Shown: piece after piece, positions 1-8,392 of the stretch
Position numbering within the stretch: position 1 is the stretch's first letter
Layout: every line of letters starts with the position of its first letter
Assembly (NCBI GenBank): GCA_030537565.1
Contig: JAUNVS010000009.1
Location: 7,510-42,423 of the forward strand
Reading direction: 5' to 3'
Source: Eubacteriales bacterium
GTDB taxonomy: Bacteria; Bacillota; Clostridia; Saccharofermentanales; Fastidiosipilaceae
Length of the DNA: 34,914 bases
Notes under the pieces: model-generated
Told to the model about the DNA's origin: nothing
Seen by the model: only the letters and a program-made list of their open reading frames with translations
Databases searched by the model: none
Translations under genes and position numbers: made by a program

Positions 1-827
1 TCCACGGCATCTGATTCCGACGTTACAGGAGGCGTTGCAGCTGCTTGGGTTTCGACCACATCAGACTGAGAGCTTATCGCTTCAGCAGCACGTCCAGCAT
101 CCGGCGTCTCTACAGCTTCATCGCCAACCTCAACCTCATCCACCACAGGATTTATCTCAGTTAGAGCATTATCATCCTGTGCCGTGCTCGAAGTCGTCAA
201 ATCTGTGGATTCAAGTGGGATAAGCGTTTCATTGCTCTCCTGCGAATCCGCATCAGAACTCGCCGCATCGACCCCAGTCTCATCGAGGATCTCACCGGGC
301 TTAGCCATGCGGTCTGGATAGTATTGTGTGTGTTCAGGAAGCTCAACATCCTTCAGTGACTCAGATGAGGTATTTAAAGCGGCTTCGCTCTCTGCAACAG
401 GCTCTGCGAGCGCCTGCGCATCAGTCTCCACGACCGTCTCTGCATCAGTCCCCAAAGCCGCCTGCTTATTGGACTTTGCAAGTGCCTGCTCATCAGTACT
501 AAGCTCCGTCTTATCTGTCTGAGGGGCTAGTTCCGTCTCACGCACTTCACTCGAGCTTGACTCAAGCTGGCCGTTTTCGGCCAACACTTCGTCTCCACTC
601 TGAGAAACCTCTGCAAGTTGTTTGGCATCTTCACGACGCTGTAGTTCAGCCTTTGCTTCAGCAAGAGTTGGATCCTCTTCATTTTGCTTAGTTGGATTCA
701 CAGCCTTATTCCCCGGTACTTTTCCCGGATCAGTCTTCGGCTGAGCCTCTAGCGCCTGAATCTCCGTTCCTGCATAAAACATGACACTAGCTAGTATCGT
801 TGCCGTATACAGTTTAAATGGCTTCAT
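1..827 (-). CDS. Secreted acidic low-complexity protein, C-terminus cut by window edge
   Basis: The frame is open from an ATG at 827 to the left edge, giving 275 visible residues and no stop, so the protein is partial. AGGAGG lies just upstream at 836-841 and decides the start. Residues 1-25 form a signal peptide (MKPFKLY, a hydrophobic stretch, then a likely cut after IQA). The rest is rich in Glu, Asp, Ala, Ser and Thr with almost no aromatic residues, and carries loose repeats such as TDAETVVETDAQALAEP. It looks like a disordered linker of an exported or cell-surface protein whose functional domain lies outside the window. No domain is recognised. It has its own promoter (913-941) and an inverted repeat in its leader. 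I am sure it is coding; its function is unknown. Confidence 0.8.
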   Translation of the reverse strand, partial: MKPFKLYTATILASVMFYAGTEIQALEAQPKTDPGKVPGNKAVNPTKQNEEDPTLAEAKAELQRREDAKQLAEVSQSGDEVLAENGQLESSSSEVRETELAPQTDKTELSTDEQALAKSNKQAALGTDAETVVETDAQALAEPVAESEAALNTSSESLKDVELPEHTQYYPDRMAKPGEILDETGVDAASSDADSQESNETLIPLESTDLTTSSTAQDDNALTEINPVVDEVEVGDEAVETPDAGRAAEAISSQSDVVETQAAATPPVTSESDAV

Positions 828-844
828 CGGATCGTACCTCCTAT

Positions 845-860
845 GGAATCTCTAGATTCC
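845..860 (-). promoter_or_regulatory. Inverted repeat in the leader of the secreted protein gene
   Basis: GGAATC and GATTCC form perfect 6-bp arms around a 4-base loop, four bases upstream of the AGGAGG ribosome site. It could be an operator or a leader hairpin that shapes translation. Function is inferred only from position. Confidence 0.4.
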
Positions 861-912
861 GTGTTGATTTCACAACAGTGACATTTGTTGCAATAGCATT
901 ACATCTTGTCGA

Positions 913-941
913 AATTTACGAAATAAGCATAACTTAGTCAA
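913..941 (-). promoter_or_regulatory. Sigma-A type promoter for the secreted protein gene
   Basis: On the minus strand TTGACT (936-941) is followed after 17 bases by TAAATT (913-918). The -35 box differs from consensus at one base and the spacing is ideal. It points at the gene starting at 827. Confidence 0.5.
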
Positions 942-992
942 ATGAACATTCTGTGAATGGGAGGCTAAAAGTATTTTGGAAGGAGACAACAA

Positions 993-1027
993 AATAGCCC
1001 AAGCCTAGTAATTAGGCGCGGGCTATT
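993..1027 (-). terminator. Terminator of the thioredoxin gene
   Basis: AATAGCCC and GGGCTATT are 8-bp arms, with a second inner pairing GCCT/AGGC. On the minus strand the stem is followed by TTTTGTTG. It lies 19 bases past the trxA stop. Confidence 0.7.
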
Positions 1028-1045
1028 AGTTATTGTGCATGTAAA

Positions 1046-1363
1046 TTAGAGTGCTTGTTTTAAGAAGGCCTCGAGTTCTTCGTAAGGACGAGCACCTGTA
1101 ATTCTCTGCAAAACCTCTCCGTTTTTAAATAAAATCAAAGTCGGAATCGATGAGACGTGATACTGAAAAGCGAGCTCACTCTGCTCATCCACATTGATCT
1201 TACCGACCTTCGCACGTCCATCGTAGGCTTCGGCGAGTGTCTCGATTAGTGGGGTGACCATGCGGCAGGGACCACACCACTCGGCCCAAAAGTCAACGAG
1301 AACGGGAAGCTCACTCTGCAAGACTTCGCTCTTAAAATTTTCACTGGTAAATGTTTTTGCCAT
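1046..1363 (-). CDS. trxA: Thioredoxin
   Basis: This 105-residue cytoplasmic protein has the normal thioredoxin length. It reduces disulphides in client proteins and is itself recharged by thioredoxin reductase, which is not in the window. The active site WCGPC is at residues 29-33 and the cis-proline loop SIPT is at 72-75. Lys and Asp residues around VDFWAEW fit the standard fold. The start is set by GGAGG seven bases upstream of ATG. It is a single gene with its own terminator (993-1027), divergent from the ModE-like gene. Identification is secure; which of several paralogues it is cannot be told. Confidence 0.96.
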   Translation of the reverse strand: MAKTFTSENFKSEVLQSELPVLVDFWAEWCGPCRMVTPLIETLAEAYDGRAKVGKINVDEQSELAFQYHVSSIPTLILFKNGEVLQRITGARPYEELEAFLKQAL

Positions 1364-1474
1364 CTTTTCCTCCGGCTAGTAGCATCGCTCAGATGCCTTG
1401 ATACCTAAATTCTACGTAATTGTGAAGCTCACGACTGTTACAAATACGACAAGATCAACAGTTTTTATCTTCGC

Positions 1475-1480
1475 TATAAT
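1475..1480 (+). promoter_or_regulatory. -10 box of the ModE-like gene
   Basis: A perfect TATAAT stands 25 bases before the start codon at 1506 and well placed upstream of the AGGAGG site. No good -35 hexamer is seen at 16-18 bases upstream, so the promoter may need an activator. Confidence 0.45.
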
Positions 1481-1505
1481 TAAAATCAATCTACAGGAGG
1501 TGTCT

Positions 1506-2129
1506 ATGAAGCCTATTAACGTTAACCAGAGCAGTTTATTAAGCCAACTCAGTCCAGAGAAACAACGCAGAATTCTACGCGGGCTCAAACGTCGACTGAA
1601 ACATTTCGACTACACCCTTGACGATGACGGCCCGACCTACCAACTCCGCAACCTCCTCGTACCCGACCTAATTCTTCCATCTTGCCTTGGAAACTTAAAT
1701 CGGGAAATGGAAGATTCAAGCAGCCCACTCGACGAGTTGGAAACAGAGCAGCTAGCACGTCTCGAGCGAATCGGGGCACTGAGCTCACGGGTGAAAGTCC
1801 AGCTCAGAGATGACGATGCCTTTATGGGGCCTGGTCCTCTGCATGTCTTAAACGCGATAGAAACTTACGGTAATGTTCGTAAAGCGGCGGAGGGCTTAGG
1901 AATCTCCTATTCAAAAGTCTGGAAAATTATCGCCCGGCTTGAGGATGCACTCGGCGTAGACATCGTCACTCGCTACCAGGGAGGGCGCGGCGGCGGACAC
2001 GCACAACTCTCCCGCCAGGGCCAGGCACTTCGAGACTTCTTCAGCCGTTACCAGGCGCGAATGGATGAAATTGCCGAAGAGTATCTGGAAGCGGAATTTC
2101 CGTACGAAATTTTCAGTGATGAGCGATAA
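1506..2129 (+). CDS. ModE-type winged-helix DNA-binding protein with unrecognised N-terminal half
   Basis: The protein has 207 residues from an ATG at 1506, chosen because CAGGAGG stands just upstream; the longer open frame has no ribosome site. Residues about 108-185 match the N-terminal DNA-binding domain of ModE: a helix-turn-helix around RKAAEGLGISYSKVWKII (125-142), then the GGRGGGHAQLSRQG wing (159-172) that corresponds to GGKGGGGAVLTRYG in ModE. The C-terminal molybdate-binding (TOBE) domains of ModE are absent. Residues 1-105 are charged and match nothing I recognise. No mod or moa genes are near. By family it should bind DNA as a dimer, but its ligand and targets are unknown. The promoter has TATAAT at 1475-1480. 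Confidence 0.8.
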   Translation: MKPINVNQSSLLSQLSPEKQRRILRGLKRRLKHFDYTLDDDGPTYQLRNLLVPDLILPSCLGNLNREMEDSSSPLDELETEQLARLERIGALSSRVKVQLRDDDAFMGPGPLHVLNAIETYGNVRKAAEGLGISYSKVWKIIARLEDALGVDIVTRYQGGRGGGHAQLSRQGQALRDFFSRYQARMDEIAEEYLEAEFPYEIFSDER

Positions 2130-2153
2130 AATCGAAGCTACAATCGGATAAAT

Positions 2154-2186
2154 CAATAGGTGGATCTGTAGTCGATCCACCTATTG
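2154..2186. terminator. Shared hairpin between convergent ModE-like and nucleoside kinase genes
   Basis: Thirteen-base perfect arms (CAATAGGTGGATC and its complement) surround a 7-base loop between the two convergent stops. The flanks have only weak T-richness, so it may be bidirectional and of moderate strength. Confidence 0.6.
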
Positions 2187-2201
2187 CCATCTAAGGGAAT
2201 T

Positions 2202-3215
2202 TTAGTGAATAAATTCGTTTAAAATCGAGATCTCTGGTACAAAGTCCAAATCGATTAAGGGCAGATCCTCACAGATCTGGAGCAATTTTTCAGCATGTGA
2301 AATGGTCTCCTCCTCATGAGCGAGCAAAACATTATCAGGGAAGTCTCGTCCATTCTGGACAAAGATCGATTGCTTAAGTTCACCTGCGTGATAACGCTCT
2401 AAGTCCGCACTTAATTGCTTCGCAGCAAGTCCTGGGACGAGGAAATACTCATAGGGAACAATCGAATTGAAGAAGTAATCTGCACTCTCCAGATAACTTG
2501 GAAAGACTCGCTCTTCCTCCATCTTGATGACAGGCCAGTAATCAAGGGTTGCCAGGGCGCCCGCCCCCCTCTGACTCTGGTCTCGAGAAATCCGTCTCAA
2601 AACTCTGTGATCCATTGGTTCCAGCGCCCGCTGAGCCGTCATCAAGGTCGCATACGGCATAATAAATATCCCGTAATACTCTTTTCGATCTAAAAACTGA
2701 CGCAGAAGTGGGTTAAGTGCATGGAGGCCCTCAACGAGGAGAATTCCATTTTTAGGCAACTGGAGCGTATGTTTAGGGTCCATAACTCGTACCCGCTCTT
2801 TCAAATCAAAGAGCGGTAAATTAACACGCTCACCATCGAGAAGACGACGGATATCTCGACTCATTTGTTTAATATCGAGCGTGTCCATCGTTTCATAATT
2901 TGGCAGACCGTTATCGGCAAAAAAGGCGGTATTCTCAAGATAATAATCATCCATAGAGAGGAGCGTCGTCTCTCGGCCATAAAAATTAAGGGCAGCAGCT
3001 AGACGCTTCGTAAACGTTGTCTTCCCCGACGAAGTCGGTCCTGAGACAAGAATCAATCGTAAATCGTCGTCCCAAGCGGCACGATAAGCGATATGCCTAG
3101 TGTGGCGCATAAAACGCTCTTCTGAGCTCTGAGCAAAAGCCCTCAGATGCTGGGCCCCCATCTCGGCGATCAACTCATCCGCATCAAATATTTTCATCTT
3201 CCCAAATTCGGCCAT
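2202..3215 (-). CDS. Uridine-kinase-like nucleoside kinase
   Basis: This 337-residue protein belongs to the phosphoribulokinase/uridine kinase family, which phosphorylates nucleosides with ATP or GTP. The Walker A loop GPTSSGKT is at 59-66, followed by LLSMDDYYLE with the conserved Asp-Asp-Tyr-Tyr substrate loop, and by ILLVEGLHALNP, a typical Walker B-like strand of this family. Many Clostridia carry a longer form of about 550 residues with an N-terminal TGS/threonyl-tRNA-synthetase-like domain; that domain is missing here and the protein begins directly with a short leader. GAGGAG lies seven bases before the ATG. The gene is alone, convergent with the ModE-like gene. Substrate (uridine, cytidine or another) is not decided by the sequence. 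Confidence 0.85.
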   Translation of the reverse strand: MAEFGKMKIFDADELIAEMGAQHLRAFAQSSEERFMRHTRHIAYRAAWDDDLRLILVSGPTSSGKTTFTKRLAAALNFYGRETTLLSMDDYYLENTAFFADNGLPNYETMDTLDIKQMSRDIRRLLDGERVNLPLFDLKERVRVMDPKHTLQLPKNGILLVEGLHALNPLLRQFLDRKEYYGIFIMPYATLMTAQRALEPMDHRVLRRISRDQSQRGAGALATLDYWPVIKMEEERVFPSYLESADYFFNSIVPYEYFLVPGLAAKQLSADLERYHAGELKQSIFVQNGRDFPDNVLLAHEEETISHAEKLLQICEDLPLIDLDFVPEISILNEFIH

Positions 3216-3302
3216 AATAGCTCCTCAGTTTCTTTCGGATGCTCTCCATTATACCAAGCTGATTCAAAAACCCCCGTTCAGAACGGCTAGGCTAAGTCCA
3301 TC

Positions 3303-3332
3303 AAAAAAAAAGATCCTCCAAAGTGGAGGATC
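3303..3332 (-). terminator. Terminator of enolase
   Basis: GATCCTCC and GGAGGATC (3312-3332) pair around a 5-base loop and are followed on the minus strand by a run of nine T. This is a textbook intrinsic terminator, 25 bases past the eno stop. Confidence 0.9.
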
Positions 3333-3356
3333 TCATAGAACTAAAATGTACTGGAC

Positions 3357-4670
<1,314 letters not shown>

Positions 4671-4684
4671 CTATCCTCCTTCGT

Positions 4685-4700
4685 CCGAACTTCTGTTCGG
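4685..4700 (-). promoter_or_regulatory. Leader hairpin of enolase
   Basis: CCGAAC and GTTCGG pair around a 4-base loop directly upstream of the eno ribosome site. Such 5' hairpins often protect abundant mRNAs; this role is an inference. Confidence 0.4.
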
Positions 4701-4719
4701 CGATTTATCTAGTGCCTCT

Positions 4720-4739
4720 ATTATAGCTAAATTTTTAGC
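4720..4739 (-). promoter_or_regulatory. Enolase promoter -10 with overlapping inverted repeat
   Basis: On the minus strand TATAAT (4720-4725) lies 53 bases before the eno start. Immediately upstream, GCTAAA and TTTAGC (4726-4739) form an inverted repeat in the spacer, a possible operator. The -35 box is weak. Confidence 0.45.
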
Positions 4740-4771
4740 AATTTCGTAGCGCAAACACCCGTTTTCTTAAA

Positions 4772-5353
4772 TTACTGATGAACAAATTCGGCCCCTCGCT
4801 CATCGAGAACTTTGATCTCCTTAACTTCGAGGTAGAGATTGTAATAGTAGCCCTGTGATTCCAAGAACGGGCGTCCGACAATTTCGATCCAATCATTCTT
4901 ACCAGGCCGTTCCTTAATGTCGTCTGGAAACTTCAGAAGGAAGCCACCCCAACCATCATTTCCACAACAGCCCTTACCGCGTCGATAGATCGTCGGAACC
5001 GCTTCCTGGTCGCCGATCGGTAACTCTGCGTACATCCCCTGTACGACAATCGTCCGATCCTCATACTTCTTAAAAGAATAGTAGATATCGGCGATCTGCA
5101 TCTGAAAGAGCTTCTGTTTAACATAAAGCACATTCTCATCTGGCTCAGGCTGGTATCGAAACGGCGGATCCTCAACATCGGAATTATAACCCCGCAAGGT
5201 ATTGGGATCGACCTGATCCAGAGGACTAGAATGCTGCCCCGATGTATCGCCTGCCAGCTGATTCTGCGGCGCCTGAATCTGACGGGCCTTGCATCCAGAT
5301 AAGCAGCCAAGCGCCACTAGCGCACTGATGAAAACTCGCGCTGACTTTGTCAT
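4772..5353 (-). CDS. Lipoprotein at the end of the zinc uptake operon
   Basis: The protein has 193 residues from an ATG at 5353, chosen for TAGGAG upstream and because a lipoprotein signal follows at once: residues 4-20 are hydrophobic and end in the lipobox LSGC with Cys21. After a Gln/Pro/Asp-rich linker (22-75), residues 85-185 form a beta-rich domain with RTIVVQGMY, a CC pair (129-130), GWGGFLLKF and NDWIEIVGR. The layout (strand, Cys-Cys, strand, DxWIEVxG) resembles the C-terminal OB-like domain of the YcgQ/TIGR03943 (DUF1980) family linked to metal transport; this resemblance is by eye. It starts 10 bases after the znuB stop, so it is cotranscribed and probably acts outside the membrane in zinc handling. 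Confidence 0.7.
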   Translation of the reverse strand: MTKSARVFISALVALGCLSGCKARQIQAPQNQLAGDTSGQHSSPLDQVDPNTLRGYNSDVEDPPFRYQPEPDENVLYVKQKLFQMQIADIYYSFKKYEDRTIVVQGMYAELPIGDQEAVPTIYRRGKGCCGNDGWGGFLLKFPDDIKERPGKNDWIEIVGRPFLESQGYYYNLYLEVKEIKVLDERGAEFVHQ

Positions 5354-5363
5354 AAAAAATCTC

Positions 5364-6185
5364 CTAAACCCGTGCCAAAATACGCCGACGCCCGTAAGCG
5401 AAGACGAAACAAATTCCGTTGAGCAAGACCACCGAAGCCCCTGGCGGTAAGCCATAGGCGTACGACAAAAGGAGTCCGAGGCTAAAACAGGCCACAGAAA
5501 TCGTGATCGAAAGTAGAAGCACCGAACGAAAGCGCTGGGCAATTTGGAGGGCCGTCATCGCCGGGAAAACGACCAATGCAGAAATCAATAGCGTCCCGAG
5601 AGTACGCATCCCAAGCACAATCGTCGAGCCGGCCAGAAGCGCAAGTAAGGAGCGGTAAACTTCAATATGCATCCCTGAAACCAGTGCGAAATCCTCATCA
5701 AAAGTCAAATTAAAGAGTTGCCGATAACAGATCAGATAAACGGCTATCACGAGTAGCATCAGTCCAAGGCCGAGATACATCTCAAACTCAGTTGCAGCAA
5801 GAATACTGCCAAACAAATAGTTACAAATATCGGTATTGATCCCGGTCGATAATGATATAAGAAAGACGCCAAAAGCCAGCGTCAGCGAAGAAATCATCGC
5901 AATCACGGCATCCCCATGCAGCCCAGAACGTCCCTGTATCCTGAGAATAAAAAACGAGGCAATCAAGGTCGCTGGCATGGCCACGGAAATCGGGGTCCAA
6001 CCGAACACAGTGGCAACAGCTAGGGCCGCAAACGCAACCTGAGAGAGTCCCTGGCCAATCATCGCATAGCGCTTGAGGACCAATGAAACCCCGAGCAGTG
6101 CTGCCGCAACACTGACTGCAAGTCCGAGGACGGCCGCACGGAGCATGAAGGGATATGAAAGCATCTCTTGTAGATAACCCGTCAT
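5364..6185 (-). CDS. znuB: Zinc/manganese ABC transporter, membrane permease
   Basis: This 273-residue membrane protein has eight or nine hydrophobic segments and is the permease of a family 9 metal ABC importer (ZnuB/TroC/MntB). Family marks are the N-terminal LGLAVSVAAALLGVSLVLKRYAMIGQGLSQVAFAALA region, an early loop with GDAVIAMISSLTLAFGVFLIS, and RTLGTLLISALVVFPAMTALQIA in the cytoplasmic coupling helix region. Its ATG overlaps the znuC stop by four bases, which suggests translational coupling. It would form a homodimeric pore with ZnuC on the inside and ZnuA outside. Zinc is favoured over manganese because of the His-rich loop of the partner protein. Confidence 0.93.
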   Translation of the reverse strand: MTGYLQEMLSYPFMLRAAVLGLAVSVAAALLGVSLVLKRYAMIGQGLSQVAFAALAVATVFGWTPISVAMPATLIASFFILRIQGRSGLHGDAVIAMISSLTLAFGVFLISLSTGINTDICNYLFGSILAATEFEMYLGLGLMLLVIAVYLICYRQLFNLTFDEDFALVSGMHIEVYRSLLALLAGSTIVLGMRTLGTLLISALVVFPAMTALQIAQRFRSVLLLSITISVACFSLGLLLSYAYGLPPGASVVLLNGICFVFAYGRRRILARV

Positions 6186-6850
6186 TTTGCTTCACCTCCT
6201 AAGATGGCTCGGCCCCCTCGGAGATGGATCACTTGGTCGACAGAGCGGAATCGGCCTGGATCCTCATGACTTACGAGGACAAGCCCCATGCCTTCTTTAT
6301 GGATCCGATACAGTTCCTCATCGAGACCATCCTGGGCGGCGCGATCGAGACCAGCATGGGCCTCATCTAGAAAGAGAAATTCGCGTGCGACGAGGAGGGC
6401 TCGGGCGAGGAGGACACGGCGTTGTTGACCACCCGAGAGACTGCGAAAGGCTTGAGGTCGCAAGCTAGAGATGTCGAGCCGATCACAAACCGACTCAATC
6501 GCCTCTGCGCGCTCACTGCGACTACGGCGCTTCACAAGTCGCTCAGCTGCTCTTAGGATCTCGTCCACGCTAGCGGGAAAGTCTGCTTGGATCTTAGATA
6601 TCTGTGGCAGATAAGCGATCCCTGCTGGGGGTCTCGTAGCTCGATGAGGAAATTCCCCATCGAGCTGCCACTCAAGACTCCCAGTTTGAATCGGGATCAA
6701 ACCGAGGATGGCTTTGATGAGGCTGCTTTTTCCAGATCCATTTTCACCAACAATTAAGGTCCAGGATCCTGCTTCCAAACTGAAATTAAGCCCCTCTAAG
6801 ACTTTTTGCTTACCATAGCCGAGACCGAGGTTACGAGCCTCTACTCGCAT
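6182..6850 (-). CDS. znuC: Zinc ABC transporter, ATP-binding protein
   Basis: The 222-residue ATPase drives metal import. It has Walker A GENGSGKS at 35-42, the Q-loop LPQISK at 81-86, the ABC signature LSGGQQRR at 138-145, Walker B FLFLDEAHAGLD ending at 169 with Glu163, and the switch His in VSHEDPGRF. The D-loop reads LDEAHAGLD where most family members have LDEPTAGVD, a mild departure. The start overlaps the end of znuA by ten bases and the stop overlaps znuB by four, so the three genes are one transcription and translation unit. It is on the cytoplasmic side of the membrane. Confidence 0.93.
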   Translation of the reverse strand: MRVEARNLGLGYGKQKVLEGLNFSLEAGSWTLIVGENGSGKSSLIKAILGLIPIQTGSLEWQLDGEFPHRATRPPAGIAYLPQISKIQADFPASVDEILRAAERLVKRRSRSERAEAIESVCDRLDISSLRPQAFRSLSGGQQRRVLLARALLVAREFLFLDEAHAGLDRAAQDGLDEELYRIHKEGMGLVLVSHEDPGRFRSVDQVIHLRGGRAILGGEAK

Positions 6851-7839
6851 GCGAGGGCCTCCTCGAGAACGGGTAGATTGCGCTCCATCAGACTGACATA
6901 ACTCTCCCCGGCTTCAAACTCTTCACGACTAACGTTATGACAGCTATTGAATTCGAGAACTTTTACGCCGCTAGCGTCTGCGATTGCCTGTGCAATACGC
7001 CCTTCATTGAGTTCCATATGAAGCACAACCGGAAGGGACTCTACCTTCGCCTTTTCAACCAGGTAGGCAAGGGTCTGTGCTGAACATTCAGTCTGAGTTG
7101 AGCAACCTGGGAAGGCCGCATAGTATTTCAGGCCATAGGCTTCGACGAAATAACGCAGTGGGAAGCGGTCTCCAACGAGTAGTGTTTTGATCTTAGCGCG
7201 TGAAACGAGATCCTCGAACTTCTGGTCAAGCGCATGAATCTCCTTTTGATAGGCCTTAGCATTCGCTTCAAATTCGCTTGCATGACTGGGATCCAGTTCA
7301 GCCATTCGCTCTGCAATCCGAGCAACGATTACTTCAGCATTCTTGGGGGATACCCAGACGTGCTCATCGACTTCGTGCTCGTGATCGTGCTCGGCCTCTT
7401 CATGATGATGGTGATGGTGATGATGCTCATGCTCCGTCTCATCCATCCCTTCGACAATCTCCTCGTCGAGAGTCTCGACCATCTCAGTCATCCGATAAAC
7501 CTGTATCGGCTTCTCAAGATTTGAACGTAGCGCCAGCTGATCAATCCACTGCTCATTTTCCCCGCCAGCACAGAGAAGCAAATCCCCTGCCAGAATGTTT
7601 TTCATATCTTCGGGAGTCGGTTCAAAGGCATGACTCTCTGCACCAGGTTTTAGGAGCAGCTCAACGTCGGCCACATCCCCAGCCACGTGCTTCGCAAAAT
7701 CATAACTTGGGAAGTTACTACAATAGACTTTAAGTCGCTTCGCTTCATCGGCATGACTCTGCATTAGTGCGCCCATAAATACGCGACTAAAGACGAAACT
7801 CGTAGCTAAAGCGAACAGTACAAAACTCTTTCTTTTCAT
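6841..7839 (-). CDS. znuA: Zinc ABC transporter, extracellular binding protein
   Basis: The mature protein captures zinc and passes it to the ZnuB permease. I prefer the ATG at 7839 (332 residues, MKRKSF), with AGAAAG upstream; a longer start at 7860 lacks a ribosome site. Residues 1-31 are a signal peptide ending QSHA. No Cys is present, so it is not a lipoprotein in the visible reading, which is odd for a monoderm. Metal-site marks are GAESHAFEPTPED, a histidine-rich loop (H-E then eight His, then HDHEHE), DEHVWVSPKNA, DRFPLRYFVEAYGL and FNSCHNVS near the C-terminus, the layout seen in Clostridia. It overlaps znuC by ten bases and lies behind the small His/Cys protein. Confidence 0.92.
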   Translation of the reverse strand: MKRKSFVLFALATSFVFSRVFMGALMQSHADEAKRLKVYCSNFPSYDFAKHVAGDVADVELLLKPGAESHAFEPTPEDMKNILAGDLLLCAGGENEQWIDQLALRSNLEKPIQVYRMTEMVETLDEEIVEGMDETEHEHHHHHHHHEEAEHDHEHEVDEHVWVSPKNAEVIVARIAERMAELDPSHASEFEANAKAYQKEIHALDQKFEDLVSRAKIKTLLVGDRFPLRYFVEAYGLKYYAAFPGCSTQTECSAQTLAYLVEKAKVESLPVVLHMELNEGRIAQAIADASGVKVLEFNSCHNVSREEFEAGESYVSLMERNLPVLEEALACE

Positions 7840-7864
7840 GACAAATAATCTTTCTAGCATCGCA

Positions 7865-7888
7865 TTGGTGAGACATTTTATTCACCAA
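7865..7888 (-). promoter_or_regulatory. Inverted repeat between the small His/Cys protein gene and znuA
   Basis: TTGGTGA and TCACCAA are perfect 7-bp arms with a 10-base spacer in the 77-base gap before znuA. No T-run follows, so it is not a clear terminator. It may be a processing or attenuation site that sets znuA level. Confidence 0.4.
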
Positions 7889-7916
7889 AGACATCCAACA
7901 CATCTCCGACACAAAA

Positions 7917-8231
7917 TCAATTATTCATGCGAACGCCTAGCTCGACTGGACTTAGTGGGCGCTCCTGACGAGGAAGCTCAAGCAACGCTTTGATAAAAAA
8001 GACAAGAAAAAGCGTCCCTAAGAACTCTGTCCCCGTCGGGTACCAGTGGCCCTGCTCCGTCGCCCAAATTTTCGAGAAAGATTCAAGATTTTCACAAGCT
8101 GTACAGTGTCCTGGCAGATGCGCATGATGTGTCGCTCGAAGCTGAGAAATCGGGCGAACCGCCACAAGGCTAAATAAGAGGATGGAAACAAATACCCCCA
8201 GCACAGTTCGACGAAAACGCTTAAGTTGCAT
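7917..8231 (-). CDS. Small membrane protein with His/Cys metal-binding motif, first gene of zinc operon
   Basis: The protein has 104 residues from an ATG at 8231, chosen for the GGGAGGGG just upstream. Hydrophobic segments lie at about 9-25 and 68-84, so it is likely a two-pass membrane protein. Between them is HHAHLPGHCTAC (35-46) with His35, His36, His38, His42, Cys43 and Cys46, an obvious candidate site for Zn or another soft metal on the outer face. Short proteins with a His-Cys-x2-Cys cluster are known near zinc transporters in Firmicutes, which I recall but cannot confirm. It is the first gene of the minus-strand zinc operon, 77 bases before znuA, and could hand zinc to ZnuA or sense it. 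Confidence 0.7.
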   Translation of the reverse strand: MQLKRFRRTVLGVFVSILLFSLVAVRPISQLRATHHAHLPGHCTACENLESFSKIWATEQGHWYPTGTEFLGTLFLVFFIKALLELPRQERPLSPVELGVRMNN

Positions 8232-8303
8232 AGTTCCCCTCCCCTCTAAGAACGCGCTCATCTAAGCAAGTAGTGGCTAAAAGTTCAAGTGTTTTATGTA
8301 AAC

Positions 8304-8321
8304 ATGACAAGAATCTGTCAT
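8304..8321. promoter_or_regulatory. Palindromic candidate operator between zinc operon and DUF1846 gene
   Basis: ATGACA and TGTCAT are perfect 6-bp arms with a 6-base spacer. On the minus strand the element sits between a possible -35 (TTGATG) and -10 (TACATA) for the zinc operon, the place where a repressor such as Zur would act. The sequence does not match a Zur box I know, so the regulator is open. Confidence 0.4.
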
Positions 8322-8355
8322 CAAATCGTCAAAGTCGAAGGTCACCTGCTTTCGC

Positions 8356-8361
8356 TATAAT
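8356..8361 (+). promoter_or_regulatory. -10 box of the DUF1846 gene
   Basis: A perfect TATAAT lies 31 bases before the start at 8393. The five bases before it (TTCGC) are the same as before the ModE-like gene's TATAAT. The -35 box is poor. Confidence 0.45.
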
Positions 8362-8392
8362 GGCACAGATGGTTTTTATAAAGGAGGCCCAA

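Noticed and set aside
35..522. Plus-strand open frames in the first 520 bases
   Set aside because: The minus strand holds a long open frame with signal peptide, promoter and ribosome site; the plus frames are shadows of its biased composition.
7278..7733. Long plus-strand open frame opposite znuA
   Set aside because: It is the complement of the His-rich loop and binding-protein sequence, and has no ribosome site.
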